Assembly (NCBI GenBank): GCA_003215775.1 | Contig: QCJW01000006.1 | Location: forward strand, 31,850 to 95,849 | DNA length: 64,000 nt | Direction of reading: 5' to 3' | Source: Prochlorococcus sp. AG-409-G20 | GTDB taxonomy: Bacteria; Cyanobacteriota; Cyanobacteriia; PCC-6307; Cyanobiaceae | Part shown: positions 34,886 to 44,669 of the stretch, piece after piece | Layout: each line of letters starts with the position of its first letter | Numbering within the stretch: position 1 is the first letter of the stretch | Program-made: the position numbers and the translations under genes | Notes under the pieces: generated by a model | Databases searched by the model: none | Told to the model about the DNA's origin: nothing | Seen by the model: only the letters and a program-made list of their open reading frames with translations

Positions 34886-36597
34886 TCTATTTTCCTGATT
34901 GATGATTCCTCGCAAGCGGGAATAGTGGGGAATTGATCCATCTTAAGGTCTAATAGCTCTTCTACGTTTTCTTTCTTTCCAGTATTGTCAATTGGCTGAC
35001 ATGCTTTTATATGATCTATCCCTGTCCTTCTACGAAGCTCTGCAAGACTAATATTATATTTAGTTATTGCATCCGAATATCTTACCTCGGCTTGTGTCAG
35101 ATCTCTTTGATTATTTACTACTTCTCTTTGATTAGTGACTCCTGCCTGGAATCTTAAGCGAGCAAGTCTTAATGCTTCCCGCGCTGCAATTACTTCTCTT
35201 GTTGTAGTTTCAATATCCCTATTAGATGTTCTAAGGTTAAAGAAACTTTCTTCAACTTCTCGCCTAATATCTGATCTTTGGCTTGCGAAATTAGCTTCAC
35301 TTTCTTTTGATTTCTCCTTGTTAAATCTGTACAGAGCTTTTGCCCTACCTCCATCGAATATGCTCCAAGTAGCACTTAATCCAATGCTATTACTTACACT
35401 AGATCCATTATCATTCATGTTGACTGAATTAGGTGAAATTATTCCGGTTTGACCTTCAAAACTTGATGTTGTAAAAGTATCCACTATGCTTACTTTTGGC
35501 TGACTGGCTGCAAGTGCAGCATTCGCATTACTATTGTTAATTGATATATCTAAAAGATACTGATCAAGTTCTTCTCTATAAGAAAAAGCAGCAGCAATAC
35601 TTTCTTGCAATGATGCCTTCCATAGACCAATTACTTGGGCTGGAGAGGCAGCTGTTGGAGTGATGTTAGAAGGTAGATTTAATAAACCAGCTAGAAGTCT
35701 TCTGTTGATATCTTGGTCACCTAGCTTGCTGGTTAAAAGTTGTTTGTCTCGGGCAAGTTGAGTTTCTGCCTCTAGAACTTCCAATCTAGTCGCAACACCT
35801 GCTTTGTAACGTGCTTTCGAGTCTCGTAAACTTATAATTGATGCTCTGATTGATTCTTTTCCTATTCGAACTCCCTCATCTGCTCTTTGTAATAGAAAAT
35901 ATCTTTTTGCTGCATCAAGCCGTAATTGACGAAGAGTAATGAAATATGAGTTCTTAGCTTTTTCATAAGTATCTCTTGCGGCTCCAATTTCAGGAACTCT
36001 TGCGGGATCGATGAGATTCCATCTAAATTGAAGTGATAAAGAGGTTCTCCATTGCTTTCCACTGGAATCTTGTCCGAACTCCGAATCTCTAAATTGTTCA
36101 ATAGTGAAATACTCTGGCAATCCAGAGGCTGACAAGTTTAGGGTAGGGTACCATTTGGAAATGCTTGCTAATAATAAAGATTTAGCTTGATCTACTCGAC
36201 TTGTAAATATTTTTAAAGTTGCGTTATTTACTTCTACAAGTTCTTGAACTTCTTCAAGTGTTAGTGGTCGTATTTTTGTAATTTGCAATTCTGATGATTC
36301 ATTAGGGATGAATAAGTTGTCATTAGCTTGTAGTGAAGACAAGCTTGGGCGGAGATTCTTAGATGCTGGAGTGACTTGACTTGACTGTGCTTTAGGGCGA
36401 ATCTCTCTGAGCTTGATTTTATTAGGCAGTGGAATTTTATGTAATAGAGGTTCAGCATTACCTTCGCTCCTCTTGATAGAGGATGCTTTAGGTAAGGGAT
36501 TAGCAAGGTTCGGGGCAATTTGGTCTGCTCTAACAATGAGCCAACCATGAGCGAGAACTCCTGCTAGGAAAATAAATTTTGTAGTAAGCCTCCTCAC
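34882..36597 (-). CDS. TolC-like outer-membrane efflux protein
   Basis: A 571-residue protein with an N-terminal signal sequence (MRRLTTKFIFLAGVLAHGWL). After about 100 variable residues come two repeats of the outer-membrane efflux protein fold: LTLEEVQELVEVNNATLKIF begins the first, and YREELDQYLLDISINN starts the second. Long heptad-like helices (SYFITLRQLRLDAAKRYFLL and RREVEESFFNLRTSNRDIE) would form the periplasmic barrel. It probably serves type I secretion or drug efflux. No inner-membrane partner is adjacent. Its stop overlaps the IMPase start. Confidence 0.92.
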   Translation of the reverse strand: MRRLTTKFIFLAGVLAHGWLIVRADQIAPNLANPLPKASSIKRSEGNAEPLLHKIPLPNKIKLREIRPKAQSSQVTPASKNLRPSLSSLQANDNLFIPNESSELQITKIRPLTLEEVQELVEVNNATLKIFTSRVDQAKSLLLASISKWYPTLNLSASGLPEYFTIEQFRDSEFGQDSSGKQWRTSLSLQFRWNLIDPARVPEIGAARDTYEKAKNSYFITLRQLRLDAAKRYFLLQRADEGVRIGKESIRASIISLRDSKARYKAGVATRLEVLEAETQLARDKQLLTSKLGDQDINRRLLAGLLNLPSNITPTAASPAQVIGLWKASLQESIAAAFSYREELDQYLLDISINNSNANAALAASQPKVSIVDTFTTSSFEGQTGIISPNSVNMNDNGSSVSNSIGLSATWSIFDGGRAKALYRFNKEKSKESEANFASQRSDIRREVEESFFNLRTSNRDIETTTREVIAAREALRLARLRFQAGVTNQREVVNNQRDLTQAEVRYSDAITKYNISLAELRRRTGIDHIKACQPIDNTGKKENVEELLDLKMDQFPTIPACEESSIRKIE

Positions 36598-36621
36598 AGC
36601 AATCCTGGAACTGAGCGGAGC

Positions 36622-38019
36622 TTATCGAACTTCTTCAAGTTCACCCATTGCTGCGGCCACGATGTCATCAGCTCCATGCACAATCCTGATAGGAATTTTG
36701 AGAATCTTGCTTACTTCTTTTAGCGTCATGTCATCAAGAAAGATAGTCTCTCCTCTCTTTAACATTACGGATGGCAATAATAGTTGCTCCCCAAGATCAA
36801 GTCCTTGCAAGCCTTCTATAAGATCTTGCCCTGTAAGTAACCCAGTAACAATTTCTTCTTGACCCCAATATGGGCTGGGTAGTCCATGTAAATAAAATTT
36901 TAAACCTTTAATACTGTTAAGTCTTTCGCATGAGCCTTGTAAGGCTTTCTCAACTATTCGTCCGACTACCCAGCTGCACGATTTTGGTTCTTTAAGTGTT
37001 GTAGGAAGATTTGATGTCGCGGCATCCATTTCTTCTAAAAAGGCTCTAATACTTCCAACTCCATTTTCTTGTTGTGGAAGATCCTCATAGTTGCTGCGTG
37101 GTGGAAGTGGTTTGTGTGCAATTAAATACCATTCATCTGATAGCCACGCAAAACGAGATCCAAAGTCTTTATGAAATTGATTTTGTAATTCTTCTACGAT
37201 TTTGATTACTTTTTCAGCGCAGACACGATTGACCTGAATTAATACATCTGTGTCTGGCCTGAACCTGGTGAGACCTACCGGTACAACAGCAGTAGAGAGG
37301 ATGGTGGGCCAGTCACCTTTTGCAAATTGAGAAAGCTCGCGTAAAGTTTCTTTTAATGAATCGCCATCATTCAGTCCAGGACATACAACAATTTGAGCAT
37401 GAATTTGCAGTTTTCTCTGTTGAAACCACTTCAGTTGATCAATTAGTAGGACGGCTTTTGGATTTTTTAGTAACTTTGCTCTTAATTTAGGGTTAGTAGC
37501 ATGAACGGAGATAAATAATGGAGAAAGTCTTTGTTCTTCTATTCTTGCCCAGTCTTGTTCATTTAGATTAGTCAGTGTCAAATAAGAACCATAAAGAAAA
37601 CTTAAACGGTAGTCATCATCTTTTAGGTAAAGACTTTGCCGATGTCCTTTTGGTTGTTGATCTATAAAACAGAATGAACAGCGATTGTTGCATTGTTTAA
37701 GTTCATCAAATAAAGCTTCTTTGAATTCAATGCCAAGGCCTTGATCAGCATCTTTTTCGATTGAGACTGTATGAATTTCTTCTTTTTGATCTATGATTTC
37801 AAGTTCTAACTCTTCATCCGCAATCAGGAATTGGTAATCAATTAGGTCACGGGGCTTTGTGCCATTGATACTAATAATTTTATCCCCTGCTTCGAAACCA
37901 AGCTCTTCTCCAATTGAGCCTGCTTCAACATATGCAATTTCTGCAGCCCTGGGAACAGAAAGGGTGCTGGGCGAATTGTTTTGTGAGGCGTTTATTTTGC
38001 CGGAGGATTCAACCCACAC
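36622..38019 (-). CDS. Cyanobacterial radical SAM-like Fe-S protein with PDZ and DUF512
   Basis: A 465-residue protein. The N-terminal 75 residues form a PDZ-like domain (AYVEAGSIGEELGFEAGDKI). The radical SAM-type cluster motif follows as CNNRCSFCFIDQQPKG (CX3CX2C). A DUF512 domain (about residues 270-460) contains FAWLSDEWYLIA. This layout matches the cyanobacteria-specific Fe-S oxidoreductase family I know under TIGR03279. Its reaction is unknown. It depends on Fe-S supply of the kind made by the suf locus in this window. It lies 24 bp from the TolC-like gene. Confidence 0.88.
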   Translation of the reverse strand: MWVESSGKINASQNNSPSTLSVPRAAEIAYVEAGSIGEELGFEAGDKIISINGTKPRDLIDYQFLIADEELELEIIDQKEEIHTVSIEKDADQGLGIEFKEALFDELKQCNNRCSFCFIDQQPKGHRQSLYLKDDDYRLSFLYGSYLTLTNLNEQDWARIEEQRLSPLFISVHATNPKLRAKLLKNPKAVLLIDQLKWFQQRKLQIHAQIVVCPGLNDGDSLKETLRELSQFAKGDWPTILSTAVVPVGLTRFRPDTDVLIQVNRVCAEKVIKIVEELQNQFHKDFGSRFAWLSDEWYLIAHKPLPPRSNYEDLPQQENGVGSIRAFLEEMDAATSNLPTTLKEPKSCSWVVGRIVEKALQGSCERLNSIKGLKFYLHGLPSPYWGQEEIVTGLLTGQDLIEGLQGLDLGEQLLLPSVMLKRGETIFLDDMTLKEVSKILKIPIRIVHGADDIVAAAMGELEEVR

Positions 38020-38040
38020 AGAAGAAAATTCTATTTAGCA

Positions 38041-38943
38041 TTACTTTGAGCCTAGAACCGAATACCAAAAAAGTATGCCTGTCCCAAAAATTAATCTATA
38101 AATTATAAAAAACCAGGTGCTTTGATTTTTTAGATATCTAAGTAACCAATCTATAGTAAGCCAAGAAAAAATAGTTGCTGAAAGGATCCCTAAAATCAGA
38201 GGTAATGTTCCAGAAATATTAAGTGTATTCAATTCGAATGCATCTTTTAATTCCACTAATCCTGAAATGGAAATTGCTGGGATCCCAAGTAAGAAAGAGA
38301 ATTTTGCTGCATCTTCTCTTTTCCAGCCAGATAAAAGTGAGCTGGTTAGAGTAATGCCTGATCTGGAGACACCAGGTATTAGGGCAAGCATTTGACTAAT
38401 TCCAATGAATAGTCCATCTTTACCTTCAATCTCATTTAGAGATTTCTGTCTCTTGCCTATGTTTTCTCCTAAAGCCATTAATAAAGCCATTAAAATAGAA
38501 ATGATGGCTATGGCAGGCATTGTTCTGATTGGAGATCTTTCAAAATCAAGCCAGAATATTTTGATTGCCATGCCTCCAATCAGGATGGGCATGGTGCCTA
38601 TAGATATTGCAATTCCAAGTTTTGCATTCTTTTCCCGCCACTGCCCGTTTCTGAAGGCTAGATATATGCCCTTGAGGATTTCTTTTAGGTCATTTCTAAA
38701 GTATCCAAGCACTGCAAAAATGCTTCCCAATTGAATTGATGCTGTAATTGAAATACCAGGGTCTCCCCATTCAAAAAGAATTGGAAGAGCCTTAAGGTGA
38801 GCTGTACTACTTATTGGTAGAAATTCTGTGAGACCCTGAATAATCCCTAATGCTAAGTATTTCCAGCAAGCTTCCCAGAAGGTTTGGGTCTGAAAAACAA
38901 TGTGATTTGCAGTAGCGAATGAGAAGAACACTTCATTTACCAA
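38041..38943 (-). CDS. uppP: Undecaprenyl-diphosphatase
   Basis: Dephosphorylates undecaprenyl diphosphate to recycle the lipid carrier for peptidoglycan and other envelope glycans. The 300-residue polytopic protein has motif 1 GLTEFLPISSTAHL and motif 2 LIPGVSRSGITL, both catalytic. About seven or eight hydrophobic helices are seen. The N-terminal 25 residues before WKYLALGIIQG are variable, so a start further in is possible. It precedes the radical SAM gene in the same direction, 21 bp apart. Confidence 0.95.
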   Translation of the reverse strand: MVNEVFFSFATANHIVFQTQTFWEACWKYLALGIIQGLTEFLPISSTAHLKALPILFEWGDPGISITASIQLGSIFAVLGYFRNDLKEILKGIYLAFRNGQWREKNAKLGIAISIGTMPILIGGMAIKIFWLDFERSPIRTMPAIAIISILMALLMALGENIGKRQKSLNEIEGKDGLFIGISQMLALIPGVSRSGITLTSSLLSGWKREDAAKFSFLLGIPAISISGLVELKDAFELNTLNISGTLPLILGILSATIFSWLTIDWLLRYLKNQSTWFFIIYRLIFGTGILFWYSVLGSK

Positions 38944-39016
38944 GGGAATTCATTTCATTTATGGAAACAAGATATGGCGGTCTTCTAAGGTTCATGGACT
39001 TGTTTGCATATTTTGG

Positions 39017-39817
39017 GTGGTTGCTGTGTCTAGACCTGCAATCGAAACAACCATCATTACGCAATCGACCTTTCCTCTTAAAGAACCTCTGATTAATCCT
39101 TCCCCAGTTAAAGAGCCTTCCAAAATTGTAGAGGCATACCTATCTAGGCCTGGAACTTTGCAATTCTGGGCGAGTGTCATGGTTGTGCTTCCAGTTTTTT
39201 TACAAGCTCCTTGGGTGCATCTTCAACCAGTCTCTGCATGCCTTTTTACTTTTGTTCTGTTGGGAACTGGATTAGCTTTTGCTGAGTTGGGTGGAGAAAG
39301 GTATTTCCAAGTAGGATCGCTTTTGATAGGTGTTAGTGGCAGTTGGTTAGGAGGTTGTCTGTTTTGGGGTTGGCTTCGTGCGTATCCGGTTTGGCACCTT
39401 CCTGTAGAGGCGGTAGCTTTTCCTCTTGCCTGTTTTGGATTAACTACTAGATGGAAACTTGGGGCAGGTTTTTATTTGTCTTGTTTATTAGGGACAGCAT
39501 GTACAGATTTAATGATGGTTGTGACAGGCGTTATGAGTAAATGGCCTCAAGTAGTTTTGGCTCCTTTTTCTGAGGCGCCTGATTTATTGAATCAAGCCGC
39601 TGCAAACCTTCTGAAATTGCAACCGTTGTTTTTGCTTGTCTTAGCAGGTCTAATAATTTTCTTTTTAGCTCGATTGATGCGTCAGAGAGCTAATTTACGT
39701 TCTCCTTTTGGTGGAACTTGGTTGGTTGCTAGTGCTGCCTTGACAACAACATTATGGGTAGATGGATTATTTTTGTTAACCGCTTTATTTCACCCCCGTT
39801 TAAGTGGATTGATCTGA
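39017..39817 (+). CDS. DUF3120 family membrane protein
   Basis: A 266-residue integral membrane protein with six or so helices (for example FWASVMVVLPVFLQAPWVHL and LLIGVSGSWLGGCLFWGWL). The pattern fits the cyanobacterial DUF3120 family as I know it, with VWHLPVEAVAFPLA and DLMMVVTGVM. The first 50 residues are polar and may not all be translated; the GTG start at 39017 is tentative. It stands 15 bp before nadB. Function is unknown. Confidence 0.75.
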   Translation: MVAVSRPAIETTIITQSTFPLKEPLINPSPVKEPSKIVEAYLSRPGTLQFWASVMVVLPVFLQAPWVHLQPVSACLFTFVLLGTGLAFAELGGERYFQVGSLLIGVSGSWLGGCLFWGWLRAYPVWHLPVEAVAFPLACFGLTTRWKLGAGFYLSCLLGTACTDLMMVVTGVMSKWPQVVLAPFSEAPDLLNQAAANLLKLQPLFLLVLAGLIIFFLARLMRQRANLRSPFGGTWLVASAALTTTLWVDGLFLLTALFHPRLSGLI

Positions 39818-39832
39818 AGAGCAATAATCCTG

Positions 39833-41509
39833 ATGGTCGATACTTTTTCTAGGACCCATAGCGATATTTTTAGAACATCTTGGGATGTGATTGTCGTTGG
39901 GGCTGGGGCTGCAGGTTTGATGACCTGTCTGGAATTACCTTCAAACTTGAAGGTATTGTTACTCAATAGAAATACCAGTCGGCGTTCTTCTAGTCGCTGG
40001 GCCCAGGGAGGAATTGCAGCTGCAATTAGAGAGGAGGATAGCTTTGAGAGTCATGCTGAAGATACGATTAATGCTGGAGCAGGTTTGTGTGATAAAGATG
40101 CTGTTGAGATGCTTGTTAAGGAAGCGCCGAATTGCGTTCAAAGACTGGAACGCTTTGGTATGCAGTTTGATCGAGATTCCGACCAATTAGCAACAACATT
40201 AGAGGCAGCTCATAGTTTCCGTAGGGTTCTTCATGTTCAAGATCAAACGGGTAGGGCTTTAGTCGATGTTTTACAGGACCAAGTTGAGCAAAGAGCAAAC
40301 ATTCTGCATCGACGTGGAGTGCGGGTTAGTCAACTTTGGTTGGACCAGAATCGTTGTCAAGGAGTGCAAGTACTTGATGGCCAATGTCTTTATTGGATAC
40401 CAGCTAGAGCAGTTGTTCTTGCTACTGGAGGTGGAGGACATTTGTTCGCTAATACAACTAATCCTCCTCAGTCCTGTGGAGAAGGTGTTGCATTGGCTTG
40501 GAAGGCCAGAGCTGTTATAGAAGATCTTGAATTTGTGCAATTTCACCCAACAGCTCTTCAGTTGGAAGGTGCTCCATGTTTTTTGATTTCTGAGGCTTTA
40601 AGAGGGGAGGGTGCGGTTTTGGTAGATAACAACCGACAGAGTCCTGTATCTCATTTAAGTGGTGGTGATTTGGCTGCAAGAGATCAAGTGAGTAGGGCTT
40701 TAGTGACAGCAATGAAGGCTCAACAATCTAGAAATATTGGTCTTGATGCAACAAGGCTCAAACCTAATTTGATGGAAATTCGATTCCCAACGATTTTTCA
40801 AAGATGTAGAGAATTTGGTTTAGATCCAACGCAGCAGCCTATCCCTGTAGCCCCTGCCGCACATTATTGGATGGGAGGAGTTGCTACTGATTTAAATGCG
40901 GCAACGACTGTCCCAGGCCTTTATGCGGTTGGTGAAGTTGCTTGTAGCGGATTGCATGGAGCAAATCGATTAGCCAGTAACTCGCTTATGGAATGCCTTG
41001 TCTTTGCAAGACAAATGAAATCTATTGAGCTAGGGCCAATTATTAAGAGATTTTCTCCACATAAGGACTCCACTGCTGTCCCTTGCTCTGTCAATTTAAC
41101 TTGGCCGGAGACTTCTAATTCACTAATGGATTCTATAGAAAAATTACGTCAAACTTGCTGGAGAGAAGCAGGTGTTGATCGTTCTCCGAAAGGGATACAA
41201 CATGCAATTCTTTGGATAAGGAAACATTCGCAAGGGTTAACTCAGCAGCCATTACTTCAATATGTAAATAAACAGTGTTCTGACCAATTTTATCGTTTTG
41301 ATGATATTTCTAGAAAGAATCTTAATTTGCTACTCGACCTTAGTCATCGCCAGATAACAAGTTCATTATTGCTTGAAGCTTGTTTGTTTAGATCTGAAAG
41401 TAGAGGTGGTCATTTTAGAAGTGATGCGCCATTGTCTATGCCTTATTGGCAATGCCATACAAGACAGAGATTAGGTTTGGCTTTGTCTACGCGAGCAGTC
41501 AAGAATTAG
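39833..41509 (+). CDS. nadB: L-aspartate oxidase
   Basis: Flavoenzyme that oxidises aspartate to iminoaspartate for NAD synthesis; NadA, a 4Fe-4S enzyme, would take the product. The 558-residue protein has the FAD-binding VVGAGAAGLM, the family blocks SRWAQGGIAAAI and SFRRVLHVQDQTGRALVD, EFVQFHPTALQL, and the C-terminal GLYAVGEVACSGLHGANRLA. Catalytic His and Arg blocks of the succinate dehydrogenase/fumarate reductase superfamily are kept. No nadA or nadC lies beside it. Confidence 0.95.
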   Translation: MVDTFSRTHSDIFRTSWDVIVVGAGAAGLMTCLELPSNLKVLLLNRNTSRRSSSRWAQGGIAAAIREEDSFESHAEDTINAGAGLCDKDAVEMLVKEAPNCVQRLERFGMQFDRDSDQLATTLEAAHSFRRVLHVQDQTGRALVDVLQDQVEQRANILHRRGVRVSQLWLDQNRCQGVQVLDGQCLYWIPARAVVLATGGGGHLFANTTNPPQSCGEGVALAWKARAVIEDLEFVQFHPTALQLEGAPCFLISEALRGEGAVLVDNNRQSPVSHLSGGDLAARDQVSRALVTAMKAQQSRNIGLDATRLKPNLMEIRFPTIFQRCREFGLDPTQQPIPVAPAAHYWMGGVATDLNAATTVPGLYAVGEVACSGLHGANRLASNSLMECLVFARQMKSIELGPIIKRFSPHKDSTAVPCSVNLTWPETSNSLMDSIEKLRQTCWREAGVDRSPKGIQHAILWIRKHSQGLTQQPLLQYVNKQCSDQFYRFDDISRKNLNLLLDLSHRQITSSLLLEACLFRSESRGGHFRSDAPLSMPYWQCHTRQRLGLALSTRAVKN

Positions 41510-41517
41510 TTGTTAAC

Positions 41518-42453
41518 CTAAAAATTATTATTTGCACCCTTGTAATCACTTAGTGAGGCCAAATCTTCTAAAGATCTAGTCCCAGAAGTGATAGTATTAT
41601 TGATTTCCCATGAAGGAAACCCTGTTATCCCTTTTTGTTCACAAAGCGAACGTTGATTATTAATTCCATCTGCTGCACATTCAATGATTGAAAGTTCCTC
41701 ACTTGCTTCTTTCCCAAACATTTCTTTCTGATCATGGCAATGTGGACACCAATATGCACTATACATTACTGCACCTGTACTTTTTAGATGTTTTGCTAAT
41801 TCAATTTTGGAAATATTACTTTGAGAACGCACTATAGGAGGCGCATTACTTTTATTTGAATTAGCCTGGGTGGGTTCTATGGCTGATGACCATATAAACC
41901 CACTTAATAGTACAGCGATTGATAATAATGTCCCTCGAAATAGTAATTCTCCAGGCTCTTCCCAGCCACCTCCAATTATCGTCAAAAGAAAAATAAAAGT
42001 TGATAAAAGTGCGGAAAGCGCACAAAAGAAACAAAACTCATTTATCTTGAAAATCATCAGCCAAATCAAAACCAGGCTGAAGATTGTCATTGTGCATGAG
42101 ATAATGAAAAGTCCCCACCAAGTGTTTCTTGAGAAGTTATTTCCGCTATCAGGTTTACTTGGAAGTAATGGAACAACTGCAAGCAACAAAATGCTCAGAT
42201 AGCTAATAAATCCAATAAATGAAAGTGGTATTGAGAAACCATCATTTTGGAAGATGGTTCCCCATGGACTATTTAAGACTGAGTCACAACCTCCAGAGTT
42301 TCCAGGGCAGATTGTTTTCCATAAGCCCCAGCGGCTTAAGGTTATGGAGCCTGTATCGATGACTCCAATTGTCGACATGATGGCAATGCTGATTCTTGCC
42401 CATTTGAAACCTTGATCTGGTCGACGACGACTTTTTATGCGTGATGTTCCCAT
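41518..42453 (-). CDS. VKOR-thioredoxin fusion, disulfide-forming membrane protein
   Basis: A 311-residue protein. The N-terminal 190 residues are a vitamin K epoxide reductase domain with four or five helices: GGCDSVLNSPWG holds one loop Cys and FCFFCALSALLSTF holds the CxxC. The C-terminal domain is thioredoxin-like with YWCPHCHDQKEMFG as active site and GITGFPSWEI as the cis-Pro region. In cyanobacteria this fusion makes disulfides in periplasmic proteins using quinone. It is convergent with nadB. Confidence 0.93.
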   Translation of the reverse strand: MGTSRIKSRRRPDQGFKWARISIAIMSTIGVIDTGSITLSRWGLWKTICPGNSGGCDSVLNSPWGTIFQNDGFSIPLSFIGFISYLSILLLAVVPLLPSKPDSGNNFSRNTWWGLFIISCTMTIFSLVLIWLMIFKINEFCFFCALSALLSTFIFLLTIIGGGWEEPGELLFRGTLLSIAVLLSGFIWSSAIEPTQANSNKSNAPPIVRSQSNISKIELAKHLKSTGAVMYSAYWCPHCHDQKEMFGKEASEELSIIECAADGINNQRSLCEQKGITGFPSWEINNTITSGTRSLEDLASLSDYKGANNNF

Positions 42454-42559
42454 TGGTTGGGGTCTTAATAGAGTAATTTTGGCAGTTAATCAATAGCTAG
42501 GCTGTTAGAAACACTAAAAGATTCTTTGGGAATTTATTTCCATAATATTTTTGGAATTC

Positions 42560-43978
42560 ATGATGAGTCAGTTATCAAGAGAATCTGGAAGAGCAAACCA
42601 ATTATTTCGCAAGAGCCGCCAGAAGCATTCTGTTGCGTTTACTCATTTGGGATGTGAGAAGAACTTGGTGGATACAGAACATATGATGGGGCTCATAGAT
42701 CACGCTGGGTATGAAGTAACTGAAGACACATCCTGTGCATCTTTGGTGGTTGTGAATACCTGTAGCTTTATTCAAGAAGCCCGTGAACAATCTGTAAGGA
42801 CCCTTATTGAACTAGCTGGTCAGGGAAAAGAATTGATCATTGCTGGATGCCTTGCTCAGCACTTTCAATCTGAGCTCTTAGAAGCTATTCCTGAGGCAAA
42901 GGCGATAGTTGGAACAGGTGACTATCAAAATATTGTTCAAGTCCTTCAAAGGATAGAAACAGGTGAAAGGGTTCATCAAGTAACTGAAAATCCCACATTC
43001 GTGGGTGATGAGAATTTGCCTAGATATAGGACTACTGCAAATGCAGTTGCTTATCTGAAGATTGCTGAGGGTTGTAATTATGCTTGTGCATTTTGCATTA
43101 TTCCTAAATTAAGAGGCGGGCAGAGAAGTCGCTCAATTGACTCAATAGTTGCGGAGGCTCATCAGCTTGCTGAGCAGGGTGTGAAGGAACTGATTTTGAT
43201 TAGTCAGATATCAACTAATTATGGAATGGATATTTATGGAAAACCCCGACTTGCTGACTTATTAAGAGCTCTTGGCAGGGTAAGTATCCCTTGGATACGA
43301 GTTCATTATGCTTATCCAACTGGACTTACTTCGGAAGTGTTATCTGCATTCAAAGAAGTGCCTAATGTATTGCCTTATCTAGACCTTCCATTACAACATA
43401 GTCATCCTGATGTGCTTCGTCTAATGAATCGTCCATGGCAGGCTGATGTTAATTCTTTATTAATTAATCGAATTAGAGAAGAATTGCCTAATGCAGTATT
43501 GAGAACTTCGTTGATAGTTGGATTTCCAGGAGAAAGTGAAGAGCATTTTGAACATTTAGTAATGTTTTTACAAGAACACAAGTTTGACCATGTTGGAGTA
43601 TTCACATTTTCCGCTGAATCTGGGACCGAGGCATTCAATCTTCCTGATCAGGTTCCCGGTCATATTGCTGAAGCGAGGAAGGATCAAATATTATCTTTGC
43701 AGCAACCTATAGCAGAAGATAGAAATAAAGCTTGCATAGGGAAAGAAATAGATGTCTTGGTAGAAAGATCAAGTGAAGAGACTGGAGAGATAGTTGGTAG
43801 ATGCTATAGGTTTGCACCTGAAGTTGATGGGCAAGTCTACTTGCATCAAGATTCTGATAAAGAGTTTCCTAAAGAAGGAATGGTTATCCCTGCGTTGATA
43901 ACAGGTGCAGATATTTATGATTTATCAGGAGAGGTATTAGATGCTTATCAAATTGTCTCAGCCCTAAAGAAAGGTTAA
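42560..43978 (+). CDS. rimO: Ribosomal protein S12 methylthiotransferase
   Basis: Radical SAM enzyme that adds a methylthio group to an Asp of ribosomal protein S12. Seen: the N-terminal UPF0004 domain with [16 protein letters not shown] and [13 protein letters not shown] (auxiliary-cluster Cys), the radical SAM motif [15 protein letters not shown], and a C-terminal TRAM domain. HLGCEKN and SEE-type spacing separate it from MiaB. The 472-residue length is normal. Two adjacent ATGs (42560, 42563) are possible starts; GGA lies seven bases before the first. Confidence 0.95.
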   Translation: MMSQLSRESGRANQLFRKSRQKHSVAFTHLGCEKNLVDTEHMMGLIDHAGYEVTEDTSCASLVVVNTCSFIQEAREQSVRTLIELAGQGKELIIAGCLAQHFQSELLEAIPEAKAIVGTGDYQNIVQVLQRIETGERVHQVTENPTFVGDENLPRYRTTANAVAYLKIAEGCNYACAFCIIPKLRGGQRSRSIDSIVAEAHQLAEQGVKELILISQISTNYGMDIYGKPRLADLLRALGRVSIPWIRVHYAYPTGLTSEVLSAFKEVPNVLPYLDLPLQHSHPDVLRLMNRPWQADVNSLLINRIREELPNAVLRTSLIVGFPGESEEHFEHLVMFLQEHKFDHVGVFTFSAESGTEAFNLPDQVPGHIAEARKDQILSLQQPIAEDRNKACIGKEIDVLVERSSEETGEIVGRCYRFAPEVDGQVYLHQDSDKEFPKEGMVIPALITGADIYDLSGEVLDAYQIVSALKKG

Positions 43979-44094
43979 TTGTATTCATTTAATTCTGATT
44001 TGTATTCAGGTAATGTTAGCCTCAAGCTTAATGATGCTACTTTTTTAGAAAAATAATACTAAATTTTTCTAAATTACCACGAATTAGGTGCTTA

Positions 44095-44187
44095 TCAGAT
44101 TAGTTTTATTGTTCGGAGAATTTTGTTGATTGCGAGTGCGGCAATCAGACCACTCACAACAATTGCCCCATAAAAGAGGATGCCCAT
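44095..44187 (-). CDS. PetL-like subunit of the cytochrome b6f complex (candidate)
   Basis: From ATG 44187 the frame encodes 30 residues: a short start MGILFYGAIVVSGLIAALA, one hydrophobic helix, and a C-terminus LRTIKLI. Length, single helix and the basic-Leu-Ile end resemble PetL, which ends in a similar K-I-R-L-I in chloroplasts. PetL stabilises the b6f complex. A longer frame starting with GTG at 44289 would add 34 polar residues and overlap the next gene. The family match is by pattern only and no clear ribosome site is seen. Confidence 0.5.
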   Translation of the reverse strand: MGILFYGAIVVSGLIAALAINKILRTIKLI

Positions 44188-44263
44188 TTCAGAATTGCAA
44201 CTTACTACTATTAGATCAGATGAATGAGACTTTAGTCTTGGTTTCTTAGGACTTCTACTTACA

Positions 44264-44665
44264 TTAGTCTTGAATGTAGCTTGTTCCACTCTTCATGCAG
44301 CTTTCAGCCTTTTGAAGTTCTCTCCCTAGGTATAGAGCATGATCCAGGCGACTCAGTGGTAATGGCCCTTCCCCTTCAGTGATCTTTATCCCAATTTCTT
44401 TAGCACTCCGCCCCCTAAAGGTTTTCAGAGGTTTCCGAGGATTCTGTTCGTTGCAACTAATTGGTTGGCCTGTCTCTGGGTCTAATGCTCTTCCTTGTGG
44501 ATCAATATCATTGCTAAAGTGTTCAACTACTAATTCTTTGGTTGAGTGATCAACCTTGATAAGAAAATAGCCGTTTTCATCCAGAGCAATAAAGCGATTA
44601 GACAAATACCTATCTATCTCGTGAATGGATGAGAGGGAGGGCTTGTTGTTGATATTTGAATTCAT
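44264..44665 (-). CDS. DUF4346-like conserved cyanobacterial protein
   Basis: From ATG 44665 the protein has 133 residues. It contains RFIALDENGYFLIKVD, the central ALDPETGQPISC and SRLDHALYLGRELQKAESC. This pattern agrees with the cyanobacterial DUF4346 family as I recall it. An upstream ATG at 44740 would add 25 residues overlapping the acyltransferase gene, so it was not chosen. Function is not known. It follows the acyltransferase gene by 4 bp, so the two are likely co-transcribed. Confidence 0.75.
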   Translation of the reverse strand: MNSNINNKPSLSSIHEIDRYLSNRFIALDENGYFLIKVDHSTKELVVEHFSNDIDPQGRALDPETGQPISCNEQNPRKPLKTFRGRSAKEIGIKITEGEGPLPLSRLDHALYLGRELQKAESCMKSGTSYIQD

Positions 44666-44669
44666 CCCT

